NCBI GenBank assembly: GCA_022819825.1
Contig: JAJEGM010000053.1
Span: 208,004-272,003, forward strand
Direction: 5' to 3'
DNA length: 64,000 nucleotides
Origin: Acidimicrobiia bacterium
GTDB taxonomy: Bacteria > Actinomycetota > Acidimicrobiia > Acidimicrobiales > Bin134
Each line of letters starts with the position of its first letter. Position 1 is the first letter of the stretch. The translations under genes were made by a program, and so were the position numbers. This document shows positions 48,769 through 58,256 of the stretch, piece by piece. Below the pieces are notes generated by a model. It made no database searches and was not told the origin of the DNA. It saw only the letters and a list, made by a program, of their open reading frames with translations.

Positions 48769-49923
48769 ATGGCTGACGCCTACATCATCGACGCAGTTCG
48801 CTCCCCCATGGGCCGCTTCGGCGGCGGACTGAGCCATCTCCACCCGGCCGACCTGGGCGCCAACATCTTGAGCGGGCTGATCGACCGCACCGGCGTGGAC
48901 CCAGCCGCGGTGGACGACTGCATCATGGGCTGTGTCGGCCAGATCGGCGCTCAGGCCTTCAACGTGGCCCGCAATGCCTGGCTGTCGGCCGGGCTGCCCG
49001 AGCACGTCCCGGCGGTGACCATCGACCGCCAGTGCGGATCCTCACAGCAGGCGGTGCACTTTGCTGCTCAAGGCATCATGTCGGGCACCCAAGACCTGGT
49101 GGTGGCCGGCGGCGTAGAAGTGATGAGCCTCATTCACCTCAACAGCCAGGGCGACGTGGGCCCCGATCTGGGCATGCGCTATCCGTTCGACGGCGATGGC
49201 TGGGCAAATCGCTTCGGCGACGAGGAGGTCCACCAGTTCCGGGGCGGCAATCTCATCGCCGAGCGCTGGGACGTCACCTTGGAGGACATGAACGGCCTGG
49301 CCCTGCGCAGTCACCAGAACGCGGCCCGAGCCTGGGAGGAGGGCCGCTTCGAGCGGGAGGTGTTGGCGGTGGGCGAATGCGCCCGCGACGAGGGCATCCG
49401 GCCCGACACCTCCATGGAGAAGATGGCCAAGCTTCGCCCCTTCTCCGAGCACGGCCCGTTGACCGCGGCCAACTCCAGCCAGATCACCGACGGCTCGGCC
49501 GCGCTCCTCATCGCCTCTGAGAAGGCAGTGGCCGAACATGGCCTCACCCCCCGGGCCCGGATCCACACCATGGCGGTGGTGGGCAGCGACCCGGTGCTCA
49601 TCCTCACCGGCCCCATCCCAGCCACGGCCAAGGTGCTGGACCGGGCTGGCATGGAACTCGACGACATCGACCTGTTCGAGTGCAACGAGGCCTTCGCCTC
49701 GGTGGTGCTGGCCTGGGCCAAAGAAACCGGCGTGGACATGGACAAGGTGAACGTGAACGGCGGGGCCATCGCCCTGGGCCACCCGCTGGGGGCCAGCGGG
49801 GCCCGGATCATGACCACGCTGCTCAATGAGCTGGAGCGCTCTGGCGGCCGATACGGGCTTCAGACCATGTGCGAGGGCGGCGGACTGGCCAACGCCACCA
49901 TCATCGAGAACCTGGCTGCGTAG
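48769..49923 (+). CDS. Acetyl-CoA C-acyltransferase (thiolase)
   Basis: 384 residues. Nucleophilic Cys in DRQCGSSQQA (near residue 88), and the thiolase C-terminus NGGAIALGHPLGASGAR with the catalytic His; CEGGGLANATIIE holds the second Cys region. It may cleave a 3-ketoacyl-CoA at the end of the cluster's degradative route. First of a run of plus-strand genes extending to 59.8 kb. Confidence 0.92.
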   Translation: MADAYIIDAVRSPMGRFGGGLSHLHPADLGANILSGLIDRTGVDPAAVDDCIMGCVGQIGAQAFNVARNAWLSAGLPEHVPAVTIDRQCGSSQQAVHFAAQGIMSGTQDLVVAGGVEVMSLIHLNSQGDVGPDLGMRYPFDGDGWANRFGDEEVHQFRGGNLIAERWDVTLEDMNGLALRSHQNAARAWEEGRFEREVLAVGECARDEGIRPDTSMEKMAKLRPFSEHGPLTAANSSQITDGSAALLIASEKAVAEHGLTPRARIHTMAVVGSDPVLILTGPIPATAKVLDRAGMELDDIDLFECNEAFASVVLAWAKETGVDMDKVNVNGGAIALGHPLGASGARIMTTLLNELERSGGRYGLQTMCEGGGLANATIIENLAA

Positions 49924-49956
49924 CCAAGCGAGATCCCCAAGGAGACCGAGAAGCAA

Positions 49957-50490
49957 ATGGGCATCCACATCGACCATATTTCATTGCTGGTGAAAGACTT
50001 GGCCCAGGCGGAGGAAGACTGGCGACAGATCCTCGAAGTGCTGGCACCGGGCCACACCATGAAAGTCACCCGGGGAGAGGGCGCCGACGACATGGACGGA
50101 ACCCCAATGGCGTGGGTTACCTTCCAGAACCCCGACCCCACCGGCGTGTCCATCCAACTCTGGTCGCCCGCTGAGCCCGGCCACTGGCCCGACAAGGTGT
50201 TGGCCAAGAAGGGCGAGTACGTCCACCACATCGCCTTCTGCTCTGATGATTTCGACACCATGATCGACGGGGTGCGCGACGCCGACATCCCGCTGGTCAT
50301 GGAGGAACCCAGCCACCCCGACACCCAGCCGTGGCTCAAGTGGAACTTCATCCCTCCCAGCAAGGCCCACGGTCCGCTGATCGAGCTGGCCACCCGCTAC
50401 CTGTCGGTCGGCGAGGAATGGCTCCCCCACCCCGACAACGCCGAGAACCAGCCTCTGGCCGACGAACTCCGCGGGCGGTATTCCGGCTAG
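49957..50490 (+). CDS. VOC-family (glyoxalase/methylmalonyl-CoA epimerase-like) protein
   Basis: 177 residues. Two beta-alpha-beta modules with metal ligand candidates in HIDHISLLVKD, GVSIQLWSP, YVHHIAFCSDD and GPLIELATRY, as in methylmalonyl-CoA epimerase-type proteins. In this context a CoA-ester isomerase or lyase is plausible. ATG 49957 is preceded by AAGGAGACCG. Confidence 0.82.
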   Translation: MGIHIDHISLLVKDLAQAEEDWRQILEVLAPGHTMKVTRGEGADDMDGTPMAWVTFQNPDPTGVSIQLWSPAEPGHWPDKVLAKKGEYVHHIAFCSDDFDTMIDGVRDADIPLVMEEPSHPDTQPWLKWNFIPPSKAHGPLIELATRYLSVGEEWLPHPDNAENQPLADELRGRYSG

Positions 50491-50530
50491 TTCCTAGTTT
50501 TCGGCAGAACACAGTAGGCCGATACTCGCC

Positions 50531-51529
50531 ATGACCGACTCCCCGGTGGCCATCACCATGCCGGTGGAGGACGGCCTCTCCATCGGCTGGCTGACCGACC
50601 TGGTCGTACACGCCGAGCAGTCCGGCATCGACACCGCGCTGGTGGGCGAGGTGGCCGGTCCCGAGGTGTTCGCCACCCTGGGGGCCATGGCCGCCCGCAC
50701 CGAGCGCATCCGCCTGGGATCGGGCATCGTGGCCGCCTACACCCGCTCCCCCGCGTTGACCGCAATGGGCTTCGCCACCTTGGCCTCGCTGGCGCCCGGA
50801 CGGGTGATCGCCGGCATCGGGGCCAGCAGCCCCATCGTGGTCGGGCGATGGCACGGCGGTGACTTTGAGCAACCCCTAGCCACGGTGCGGGAGTTCATCG
50901 GCTTGCTCCGGGCTGCACTGGCCGGCGAGAAGCTGAACCACGACGGCCCCCGGTTCCGGTCCAAGGGATTCCACCTCGACCTGCCCGGCGTGGAAGTGCC
51001 CATCTGGTTGGGGGCCATCAACCCCCGCATGCTGGCTGTGGCCGGCGAGATCGCCGACGCGGTGTTCATGACCTGGTGTCCGCCGTCAGAGGTGGCTCCC
51101 AAGCAAGAAATCGTCAACGCAGCAGCCACCGAGGTGGGGCGCAATCCCAGCGACGTGGCCACCGTGCTGTCGTTCTGGGCCTACGCCGGTCCCGATCCCG
51201 AACAAGCCCTTGAGCGGATGCGCCGCCAAGTGCTGGCCTACTCCATGGTCCCCACCCATCAGCCCGCTTTCGTCGGCACCTTCAACAACCTGCCCGAGGT
51301 GGCCGAGGCCTGGCAGAAGGGCGACAGGGCAAAGGCGCTTTCCCTGGTGCCCGATGAGGCCGTGATGGCCCAGTGCGCCCTCGGGCCCGACATGCTGGCC
51401 GAGCGAATTGCCGCCTACCGGGATGCGGGCGTCGACTTGCCCATCGTCTTGCTCACCGGCGCCCACATCGGCGACGACATCGGCCCGCAAGCCACAGTGG
51501 ATGCGCTCAGTGCGATTGTCGCCCCCTGA
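50531..51529 (+). CDS. LLM-class flavin-dependent oxidoreductase
   Basis: 332-residue luciferase-like TIM-barrel protein. IRLGSGIVAAYTRSP and GRVIAGIGASSP form the flavin region; VEVPIWLGAINPRM and DAVFMTWCPP follow. Could use FMN or F420. Part of the catabolic cluster beginning at 48.8 kb. Confidence 0.85.
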   Translation: MTDSPVAITMPVEDGLSIGWLTDLVVHAEQSGIDTALVGEVAGPEVFATLGAMAARTERIRLGSGIVAAYTRSPALTAMGFATLASLAPGRVIAGIGASSPIVVGRWHGGDFEQPLATVREFIGLLRAALAGEKLNHDGPRFRSKGFHLDLPGVEVPIWLGAINPRMLAVAGEIADAVFMTWCPPSEVAPKQEIVNAAATEVGRNPSDVATVLSFWAYAGPDPEQALERMRRQVLAYSMVPTHQPAFVGTFNNLPEVAEAWQKGDRAKALSLVPDEAVMAQCALGPDMLAERIAAYRDAGVDLPIVLLTGAHIGDDIGPQATVDALSAIVAP

Positions 51530-51582
51530 GCGGCCGACTTCATAACGTGCCTCCCAACGCCGCCCGCTCTTAGTATCCCCCC

Positions 51583-52968
51583 ATGACCAAATGCGACGTT
51601 GTCGTCATCGGCGCCGGGGCAGCCGGACTGAGCGCCGGGGCGCTTCTGGCCGCTGAAGGCAAGTCGGTCACCCTTTTGGAGCGATCCCCCTTCTTGGGCG
51701 GCCGGGCTTTGGCGGTGGACGACGAGGGCTTCAAGGTTAACCTCGGCGGGCACCTCATTGAGGACCCCGGCTCGGGTCTGACCAAGGTGTTCGAGCATGT
51801 TGGCAAAGAGCTCATCCACGGCGAGGTGTCCCATGACATGCCGATCTGGGACAACGACACCCAAACCTGGGGGTCGATCCGCGACCGCTATCCCGACAAG
51901 ACCGAGGTGAAGAAGGTCATCAAGGCCATTACCGAGAGCACATGGGACGAGTTGGAGGAGTGGGACGACCGCCCCATGCGGGAATGGCTGGCCCAGTACA
52001 CCTCCGACCAGGGCGTTTACGACCTCTACGAGTTCATCGCCGTGCTGGAGTGCATGACCGACGAGTGGTACGACCACTCGGCCAGCGACAACCTGTGGGT
52101 GCGCAAGATGCACTACGAGGAGCGGCACATGGCCGCATACTCCTGCTGGCCCGGCCAGGGCTGGGACGGCATGTGGCAAGACCTGGCCGACGGGTTCACC
52201 GAGCACGGTGGCGAGCTGCGCATGCAGACCGCGGCCGGCCGCGTGCTGATCGAGAACGGGGCGGTGGTCGGGGTGTCCATCCCCCATGAGCCCACAGTCC
52301 CCAACGACTGGGACATCGGCGAGGTGATCGAGTGCGACGCGGTCATCTCCACCCTGCCGGTGTGGAACGTGTTCAACGTGGTGCCCGAGTGGGAGCTGCC
52401 CGATTGGTACACCAGCCAGATCCGCTATCTGGCCCAGGACCAGTACCGGGTGACAATGCTCAATCTCTACTTCGCCACCGAAGAACCGGTGACCATGTTC
52501 GACCCCCGAGAGCTGGCCACCTGGCTGGAAACCCCCCACAGCCCCACGCCGGGCTACATGTACGACCAGGCGGCCATGGACCCCCAGGGAATCCCCAACG
52601 GACTCCACCTGTACTGCACCGGCGGCATCGTCCCCGGCTCCAAGGGGCGGGACCGGCGCTACATCGAGGACATGTACAACCGCCTCGAACAGGGCCTCTA
52701 CGTGATGTACCCCGGCCTGGCCGAGCATGTGTGGAAGAGGCGCCTGTTCGTGTTCGATCCGGCGTTCGGCGTGGCGCAAAAGCCCATGCTGGTGGGCAAG
52801 TTCCGGCCCCACTGGCGAGCCCCCACCGTCGACGGGCTGTACTTCGCCAGCGAAACCTTCCGCAGCCGGGGCATCGGCACCGACCGCTCGGCCCGGGCCG
52901 CCCTCACCTGCGTGGAGGACATCCTGGGACGCCGCATCCCCACCTTCGGAGACGGCTGGCGCTACTAA
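51583..52968 (+). CDS. NAD(P)/FAD-dependent oxidoreductase, phytoene-desaturase-like
   Basis: 461 residues. FAD Rossmann VIGAGAAGLSAGALLA with GRALAVDDEGFKVNLGGH behind it, and the C-terminal FAD-binding TVDGLYFASETFRSRGIG. Such proteins desaturate or isomerise hydrophobic substrates. ATG 51583 follows TAGTAT by six bases (leaderless pattern), indicating an additional internal promoter in the cluster. Actual substrate unknown. Confidence 0.85.
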   Translation: MTKCDVVVIGAGAAGLSAGALLAAEGKSVTLLERSPFLGGRALAVDDEGFKVNLGGHLIEDPGSGLTKVFEHVGKELIHGEVSHDMPIWDNDTQTWGSIRDRYPDKTEVKKVIKAITESTWDELEEWDDRPMREWLAQYTSDQGVYDLYEFIAVLECMTDEWYDHSASDNLWVRKMHYEERHMAAYSCWPGQGWDGMWQDLADGFTEHGGELRMQTAAGRVLIENGAVVGVSIPHEPTVPNDWDIGEVIECDAVISTLPVWNVFNVVPEWELPDWYTSQIRYLAQDQYRVTMLNLYFATEEPVTMFDPRELATWLETPHSPTPGYMYDQAAMDPQGIPNGLHLYCTGGIVPGSKGRDRRYIEDMYNRLEQGLYVMYPGLAEHVWKRRLFVFDPAFGVAQKPMLVGKFRPHWRAPTVDGLYFASETFRSRGIGTDRSARAALTCVEDILGRRIPTFGDGWRY

Positions 52969-53018
52969 GGAAGCAGTCCCACTAGACAAGAACGAGCAAA
53001 CAAGGAGCAACCAGGCAC

Positions 53019-54179
53019 ATGGAGTTCACCCTCACCGACGAGCAGACGATGTTCCAGGAGACGGTCCGTAATTGGGTCGAGAAGGAATGCAACAAGGACG
53101 CGTCCCGCGACTATGAGGCCCAAGAGTTCGAGTACCCGTTCGAGCTGTGGGACAAGATGTCCGACGCCGGGTTCCACGCCATAGGCCTGCCTCCGGAACT
53201 GGGCGGACAGGGCGGCGACGTGGTCACCCAGATGATCCTCACCCGGGAACTGGCCCGCTCGCTGGCCGGACTCACCTGGATCTTCGGCATCTCCTCGTTC
53301 TGCGCCAAGTCGATCAACAAGTTCGCCACCGACGTGGCCCGTGAGGAGCTGATCCCCCAGCTGGCCGAGGGCAAGATCCGGGTGGCCATCGCCGTAACCG
53401 AGCCGTCCGGGGGCACCGACCTGATGGGGGCCATGAAAACCCGGGCCACCAAGGTGGACGGCGGCTGGAGCATCACCGGCCAGAAGATCTGGTCGACTGC
53501 GGCCCACGTGTCCGACTACCTGTTCTTGATGGCCCGCACCGAGGACATCGCCGACAAGCCGGCCCGGGGGGTAACCCTGTTCTTGGTGAAGAATCCTGCG
53601 GAAGGCTTGGAGTGCCGCCAGATTCCCAAGGTGGGCATGAGGTCGGTGGGATCGTGCGAGGTGTTCCTCGACGACGTGTTCGTGCCCGACGAGTACGTGG
53701 TGGGCCAGCCCGGCCAGGGCTTCTACCAAATGCTGTCCACCCTCAACAACGAGCGAATCATGGTGGCCGCCCTGTGTACCGGCATCATCGACGGCTGCAT
53801 CGAGGAGACTCTCAGCTATCTGATGGAGCGGGAGGCCTTCGGCAAGAAGATCGGCTCGTTCCAGGTGTGGCATCAGAACCTGGCCGACATGGCCATGATG
53901 CAGAAGCAGGCCGAGCTGATGACCTACTACGCAGCGTGGAAGTCGGAGTCGGGCGAGGACTGCGGCCGGGAGGCCAACATGGCCAAGGTGGTGGCCTCCG
54001 AATACGCCGGCAAGTGCTCAGACATCGCCATCCAAGTGCTGGGCGGCATGGGCTACGCCCTCGAAACCCATCCCCAGCGCTACTGGCGAGACAGCCGCCT
54101 CTACCGCATCGGCCCCATCACCAACGAGATGGCGAGGAACAGCATCGCCGAGACCTTCGGGCTGCCCAGAAGCTTCTAG
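53019..54179 (+). CDS. Acyl-CoA dehydrogenase
   Basis: 386 residues. FAD/acyl-CoA signatures VAVTEPSGGTDL region (IAVTEPSGGTD), ITGQKIWSTAAH, and C-terminal QVLGGMGYALETHPQRYWRD. The catalytic base expected in the C-terminal helices is not assigned here. ATG 53019 has AAGGAG upstream. The gene's TAG overlaps the next gene's GTG (TAGTG). Confidence 0.92.
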   Translation: MEFTLTDEQTMFQETVRNWVEKECNKDASRDYEAQEFEYPFELWDKMSDAGFHAIGLPPELGGQGGDVVTQMILTRELARSLAGLTWIFGISSFCAKSINKFATDVAREELIPQLAEGKIRVAIAVTEPSGGTDLMGAMKTRATKVDGGWSITGQKIWSTAAHVSDYLFLMARTEDIADKPARGVTLFLVKNPAEGLECRQIPKVGMRSVGSCEVFLDDVFVPDEYVVGQPGQGFYQMLSTLNNERIMVAALCTGIIDGCIEETLSYLMEREAFGKKIGSFQVWHQNLADMAMMQKQAELMTYYAAWKSESGEDCGREANMAKVVASEYAGKCSDIAIQVLGGMGYALETHPQRYWRDSRLYRIGPITNEMARNSIAETFGLPRSF

Positions 54180-54982
54180 TGGCTCGAGTTCTGGATGGCC
54201 GCGTTGCGCTGGTAACCGGCGCTGGTCGGGGCATCGGGTTGGCGGTGGCGGCTCGTTTGGCCCGCGACGGCGCTGCGGTGGTGGTGAACGATGTCGACGG
54301 CGATGTTGCCGAGGAAGCTGTATCAGGCATCGTTGCCGACGGCGGGCAGGCCGTGGCCGCGGCGGGGTCGGTGGTCGACAACGACGACGTGGCCGCCATG
54401 CTGGGCGTTGCCCAGGACTCCTTCGGCAGCCTCGACATCCTGGTGAACAACGCAGGGATCACCGCGGACGCCATGGCCCACAACATGACCGACGAGCAGT
54501 GGGACCTGGTGTGCGATGTGGCCCTTAAGGGCACCTTCAATTTGTGCCGGGCCGCCTTTCCACTGCTGCGAGGCAGTCGGGACAACCCGCCGGGCCACCA
54601 TCGCAAGGTGGTCAATATGGCCTCCATAAATGGGATCTACGGCATCGCGGGCAACGTCAACTACTCGGCAGCCAAGGGCGGGGTGATCGCCCTCACCAAG
54701 TCGCTTGCCCGGGAGTGGGCCCGACACCGGATCAACGTCAACGCGGTGGCCCCGGGCTACATCGCCGGTACCCGCCTGACCGGAGCACGCGACGACGACA
54801 CCGGCTTGGGCATCCCCGAGGCGATCATCGAGCGCATCGAGGCCCAGATCCCCATTGGCCGGGTCGGCACTCCTGAGGATGTGGCCGGCGCCGTCGCTTG
54901 GCTGGCGTCGGGGGACTCCGACTATGCAACTGGACAGGTGATTGAACTTCATGGAGGACGAGAGATGGTGGAACTCCTGTGA
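54179..54982 (+). CDS. Short-chain dehydrogenase/reductase (FabG-like)
   Basis: 267 residues. NAD-binding TGAGRGIGLAVA, structural NNAG, and the catalytic Ser, Tyr and Lys in NMASINGIYG and NYSAAKGG; RINVNAVAPGYI is typical. GTG 54179 overlaps the acyl-CoA dehydrogenase stop; the open frame extends upstream inside that gene and is not used. Likely acts on a hydroxyacyl-CoA or ring alcohol. Overlaps the next gene by GTGA. Confidence 0.92.
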   Translation: MARVLDGRVALVTGAGRGIGLAVAARLARDGAAVVVNDVDGDVAEEAVSGIVADGGQAVAAAGSVVDNDDVAAMLGVAQDSFGSLDILVNNAGITADAMAHNMTDEQWDLVCDVALKGTFNLCRAAFPLLRGSRDNPPGHHRKVVNMASINGIYGIAGNVNYSAAKGGVIALTKSLAREWARHRINVNAVAPGYIAGTRLTGARDDDTGLGIPEAIIERIEAQIPIGRVGTPEDVAGAVAWLASGDSDYATGQVIELHGGREMVELL

Positions 54983-55869
54983 GCGCTGAGAAGCTGACCA
55001 CTCTTGAGGACGCGGCTGCCCTCGTTCGCGACGGCGACACCGTGGCCATCCAGAACATGGCCACCCAGGCCGCACCGATGGCCCTGGTGCGGGAGCTGAT
55101 CCGACAAGGCCGCCAAGAGCTCGGGGTGGTGTGCCTGGTTGGCGGCATACCGGTTGACTGGCTGGCTGCCGCCGGAGCCATGAACCGCCTCGTCGGCGCG
55201 GCGGTGTCGATGGAACAGTTCGGGCTGTGCCAGCGCTACCGCAAGGCGGTGGAGGCCGGCGTTATACGTGTCGAGGAGCTATCGGAGACCGCGCTAAACG
55301 CCCGGCTGGGCGCGGGCGCTCGCAATTTGCCGTTCCTGCCCACTCGAGGGCTGATCGGCACCGACCTGATCGACGTCAACGACAACCTGGTGATGCTCGA
55401 CGACCCGTTCGGCGGACCGTCTGTGGTGGCCTGCAAGGCGCTGGTGCCCGACGTAGCCCTGGTTCACGCCCACAAGGCCGACCGGTTCGGCAACATCGGC
55501 TACGAGCCCACCGCCCTGTGGCCCGACCTGGGCATCATGCCCAAGGCCGCTACCACGGTGATCGTCACCGTTGAGGAGATCGTGGACTCCGAAGTGCTGA
55601 GAGCCAATCCCGACCGCACGGTGCTGCCCGGCTTCATGGTGGACGCAGTGGTGGAAGCACCGTTCGGCGCCCACCCGACCTCGTTCTACCCCTGCTACGG
55701 GTACGACACCGCCATGCACCTGGAGTGGATCGGTTCAGCCCGCGACGACGAGGTCGTGGCCGGGTTCCTAGAGAAGTACGTGACCGGTCCCGCCGACCAC
55801 GCGGCCTATCTGGAGGCTGCGGGCGGATCTGAACGGCTAGCCGCAGTGGAAGATTGGGAGGCCTCGTGA
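54979..55869 (+). CDS. ipdA: CoA-transferase/hydrolase alpha subunit, IpdA-like
   Basis: 296 residues of the class I CoA-transferase alpha type: RDGDTVAIQNMATQAAPMA, and LVPDVALVHAHKADRFGNI typical of the fold. In mycobacteria IpdA with IpdB hydrolyses the last cyclohexanone ring of steroid breakdown (COCHEA-CoA). The paired beta subunit follows with GTGA overlap. The IpdA assignment rests on pairing and neighbours (thiolase, acyl-CoA dehydrogenase, SDR). Confidence 0.8.
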   Translation: MSAEKLTTLEDAAALVRDGDTVAIQNMATQAAPMALVRELIRQGRQELGVVCLVGGIPVDWLAAAGAMNRLVGAAVSMEQFGLCQRYRKAVEAGVIRVEELSETALNARLGAGARNLPFLPTRGLIGTDLIDVNDNLVMLDDPFGGPSVVACKALVPDVALVHAHKADRFGNIGYEPTALWPDLGIMPKAATTVIVTVEEIVDSEVLRANPDRTVLPGFMVDAVVEAPFGAHPTSFYPCYGYDTAMHLEWIGSARDDEVVAGFLEKYVTGPADHAAYLEAAGGSERLAAVEDWEAS

Positions 55870-56684
55870 GCGACTGGCAGAACAGCCCCCCGGCAGAAGA
55901 CTGGACCATCGACGAGCTGATGATCGCCAGGCTGGCCGCCTGCTTCGCCGACGGCGACCAGGCGTGCAACGGCATGGCGTCGTTCGTGCCGGTGAGCGCC
56001 TTCTGGCTGGCCCGGCTCACCCACGCTCCTGAGCTGGTATGGCTGGCCGGAGCGGTCGGCCTCGAACCCCGGCCCGACCGGGTGCCCGCCTCCACCCTCG
56101 AGGCCCCCCTGTGGCGGGACTCCATCATGTACGTGGAGCAATACGGCGACTTCTGGACCATTGCCCTGAACGGCCGGTGGCTCACCAAGTTCTGCGTCGG
56201 GTCGGCCCAGCTCGACCGCTACGGCAACGGCAACAACTCGATCATCGGCACTGACTATCACGCACCCCGAGTACGGCTGCCGGGCACTGCCGGGCTGGGC
56301 GACATGGGTTCGATCGGCAAGGCGCTCTACTACTGGAACCCCAACCACAACCCCCGCTCACTGGTCGAGAACGTAGACTTCATCTCCTGCGCCGGCTACC
56401 TGGGCGGCGGAACGGAGCGGGCCGACGCCGGACTGGAAGGTGGGCCCGAGCTGGTGATCACCAACCTGTGCGTTATGGACTTCCACCCCGAAACTCGCCA
56501 CATGCAGGTGGCATCGCTGCATCCAGGGGTCACCTTCGAGCAGGTGCAGGAGGCCACCGGCTTCGAGCTGCCCACCCCCGAGGGACAGTTGTCCACCACC
56601 GCGATTCCCACCGTCGAGCAGGTGCGGCTGATCCGCGAGGTCATCGACCCCGACGACATGCGCCGCCGCGAATTCGGCGGATGA
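55866..56684 (+). CDS. ipdB: CoA-transferase/hydrolase beta subunit, IpdB-like
   Basis: 272 residues. Opens with TIDELMIARLAACFADGDQ and contains DRYGNGNNSIIG and VRLPGTAGLGDMGS, the CoA-transferase beta fold pattern. GTG 55866 overlaps the ipdA stop by GTGA. Forms the ring-opening enzyme with the alpha subunit. Confidence 0.8.
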   Translation: MSDWQNSPPAEDWTIDELMIARLAACFADGDQACNGMASFVPVSAFWLARLTHAPELVWLAGAVGLEPRPDRVPASTLEAPLWRDSIMYVEQYGDFWTIALNGRWLTKFCVGSAQLDRYGNGNNSIIGTDYHAPRVRLPGTAGLGDMGSIGKALYYWNPNHNPRSLVENVDFISCAGYLGGGTERADAGLEGGPELVITNLCVMDFHPETRHMQVASLHPGVTFEQVQEATGFELPTPEGQLSTTAIPTVEQVRLIREVIDPDDMRRREFGG

Positions 56685-56736
56685 AAGACCGAGCCATGTG
56701 CTGCGACACGTACCCTCATGCAGTCAGGAACAGGGG

Positions 56737-57840
56737 ATGAAAGACCTCGAGATCGGCGTTCCCGGCCAGATCATGCCCCCGGCCCACCGGGCGGTGGAGT
56801 TGGGCCAGCAGGCTGAGGCCGACGGATACGACGCCCTGTGGTGGCCATGCCACCTGATGGGCTGGCACCCCGATTCGATCTGGACCCCGGATATGAGCCC
56901 GCTGGCCGCAGTGCAGCCCAGCGGCCACGTGTACTTCGACCCGCTGGTGATGATGGGTGCAGTGGGAGCCCAGACCGAGACCATCAAGGTGGGGGCCGTC
57001 GTCACCGACCTGATCCGCCGCCACCCGGCCATGGTGGCCAACATGGCCCTCACCCTCGACCACCTCACCCAGGGCCGGGCCATCTTGGGACTGGGCTCGG
57101 GCGAGCGGATGAACGTCACCCCCTATGGCATGGACTTCGACCGCCCCGTGGGCCGTCTGGAAGAGGGCATCGAGATCATTCGGGCACTGTGGGACGCCGA
57201 CGGCCCCATCAACTACGAGGGAAAGTTCCACCAGCTGAACGACGCCGTGCTCGGCTTGTCGCCCTACGGAGACACTCCCCCGCCCATCTGGACTGCGGCC
57301 CACGGCCCGAGGATGCTTCGCATCACCGGGCGACTGGCCGACGGGTGGCTGCCCACCAAGCTGGCACCCGACGTCTACGCCGATTCGCTGGCCACCATCC
57401 GCCAGTCGTCGGTGGAAGCGGGCCGAGATGCCGAGGCAGTCACCCCCGGACTGCTGGCCTACGTGCTGGCCGCCCCCGACGAGGCCACGCTGCGACGCAT
57501 GCAGGAAGCGCCGCTGTTGCGCGCCATTATGGTGATGCTGCCCCCGCAGATCTTCCGTGAGCTGGGGGTGGAGCCACCCGAGGGCTTCCACGACCTGATC
57601 CCCGCGTCGGTGCCTCGGGAGCAGGCCGAGGCCATCATCGACGGCATCCCGCCCAAGGTGGTGGACTACTACTGCTTCTGCGGCACTCCTGAACAGATAG
57701 CCGAAGAGGTCAGCACCTACTACGACGCCGGTCTGCGCCACCTGATCATGTGGAACGTCACTGCCTTCGGCGACCCCGATCTGGCCGGTTGGTCGTTCCG
57801 GGCCATGCGCGAAGTCAAGGACATCCTGAGGGCCGACTGA
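56737..57840 (+). CDS. LLM-class flavin-dependent oxidoreductase
   Basis: 367-residue luciferase-like enzyme, possibly F420-dependent. IKVGAVVTDLIRRHPAMVA, GRAILGLGSGERMNVTPYG and IWTAAHGPRMLRITGRLADG are the flavin/F420 barrel elements. ATG 56737 is chosen over a start 39 bases upstream. TGATG overlap with the next gene. Different from the LLM protein at 50.5 kb. Confidence 0.88.
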   Translation: MKDLEIGVPGQIMPPAHRAVELGQQAEADGYDALWWPCHLMGWHPDSIWTPDMSPLAAVQPSGHVYFDPLVMMGAVGAQTETIKVGAVVTDLIRRHPAMVANMALTLDHLTQGRAILGLGSGERMNVTPYGMDFDRPVGRLEEGIEIIRALWDADGPINYEGKFHQLNDAVLGLSPYGDTPPPIWTAAHGPRMLRITGRLADGWLPTKLAPDVYADSLATIRQSSVEAGRDAEAVTPGLLAYVLAAPDEATLRRMQEAPLLRAIMVMLPPQIFRELGVEPPEGFHDLIPASVPREQAEAIIDGIPPKVVDYYCFCGTPEQIAEEVSTYYDAGLRHLIMWNVTAFGDPDLAGWSFRAMREVKDILRAD

Positions 57841-58235
57841 TGAGCGCTGAAGGATCGAACAGAAGCCCGCTTGCGGTGGTCAAGGACTACTTCACCGCGC
57901 TCAACGACGAGGACTGGGACCTGATGGCCTCGGTGCTGCACCCCGAGCTCGGCCTGATCCCCTCCGGGTCGCGTCCTCGCATCGGCTCCGACAAGGCCAT
58001 TGCCATGTTCCAGAAGATCTTCGAGCGATTCCCGGTCCACCAAGACAACCCCACCCGGTTCCTGGAATCTGGCAACACCGTGGTGGTGGAGATCACCTTC
58101 AACGGCGCCACCCAAGACGGCCAGAAGGTGGCCTTCGACGCTGTAGACATCTTCGACGTCGAAGACGGCCGCATCTTCCGCCTTTCCCAGTGGTTTGACA
58201 CCGCTGCCCTGGCTGCTGCCTTGCAGGGCCAATAG
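57840..58235 (+). CDS. SnoaL/NTF2-like ketosteroid isomerase-type protein
   Basis: 131 residues. Helix SPLAVVKDYFTALNDEDWDL, LHPELGL, and the C-terminal strand DVEDGRIFRLSQWFD match SnoaL-like/ketosteroid isomerase-like proteins. ATG 57840 overlaps the stop of the LLM gene. A double-bond isomerase or hydratase role in the cluster is possible but not shown. Confidence 0.82.
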   Translation: MSAEGSNRSPLAVVKDYFTALNDEDWDLMASVLHPELGLIPSGSRPRIGSDKAIAMFQKIFERFPVHQDNPTRFLESGNTVVVEITFNGATQDGQKVAFDAVDIFDVEDGRIFRLSQWFDTAALAAALQGQ

Positions 58236-58256
58236 CGGTCCCGCTGCCCCGCTGAC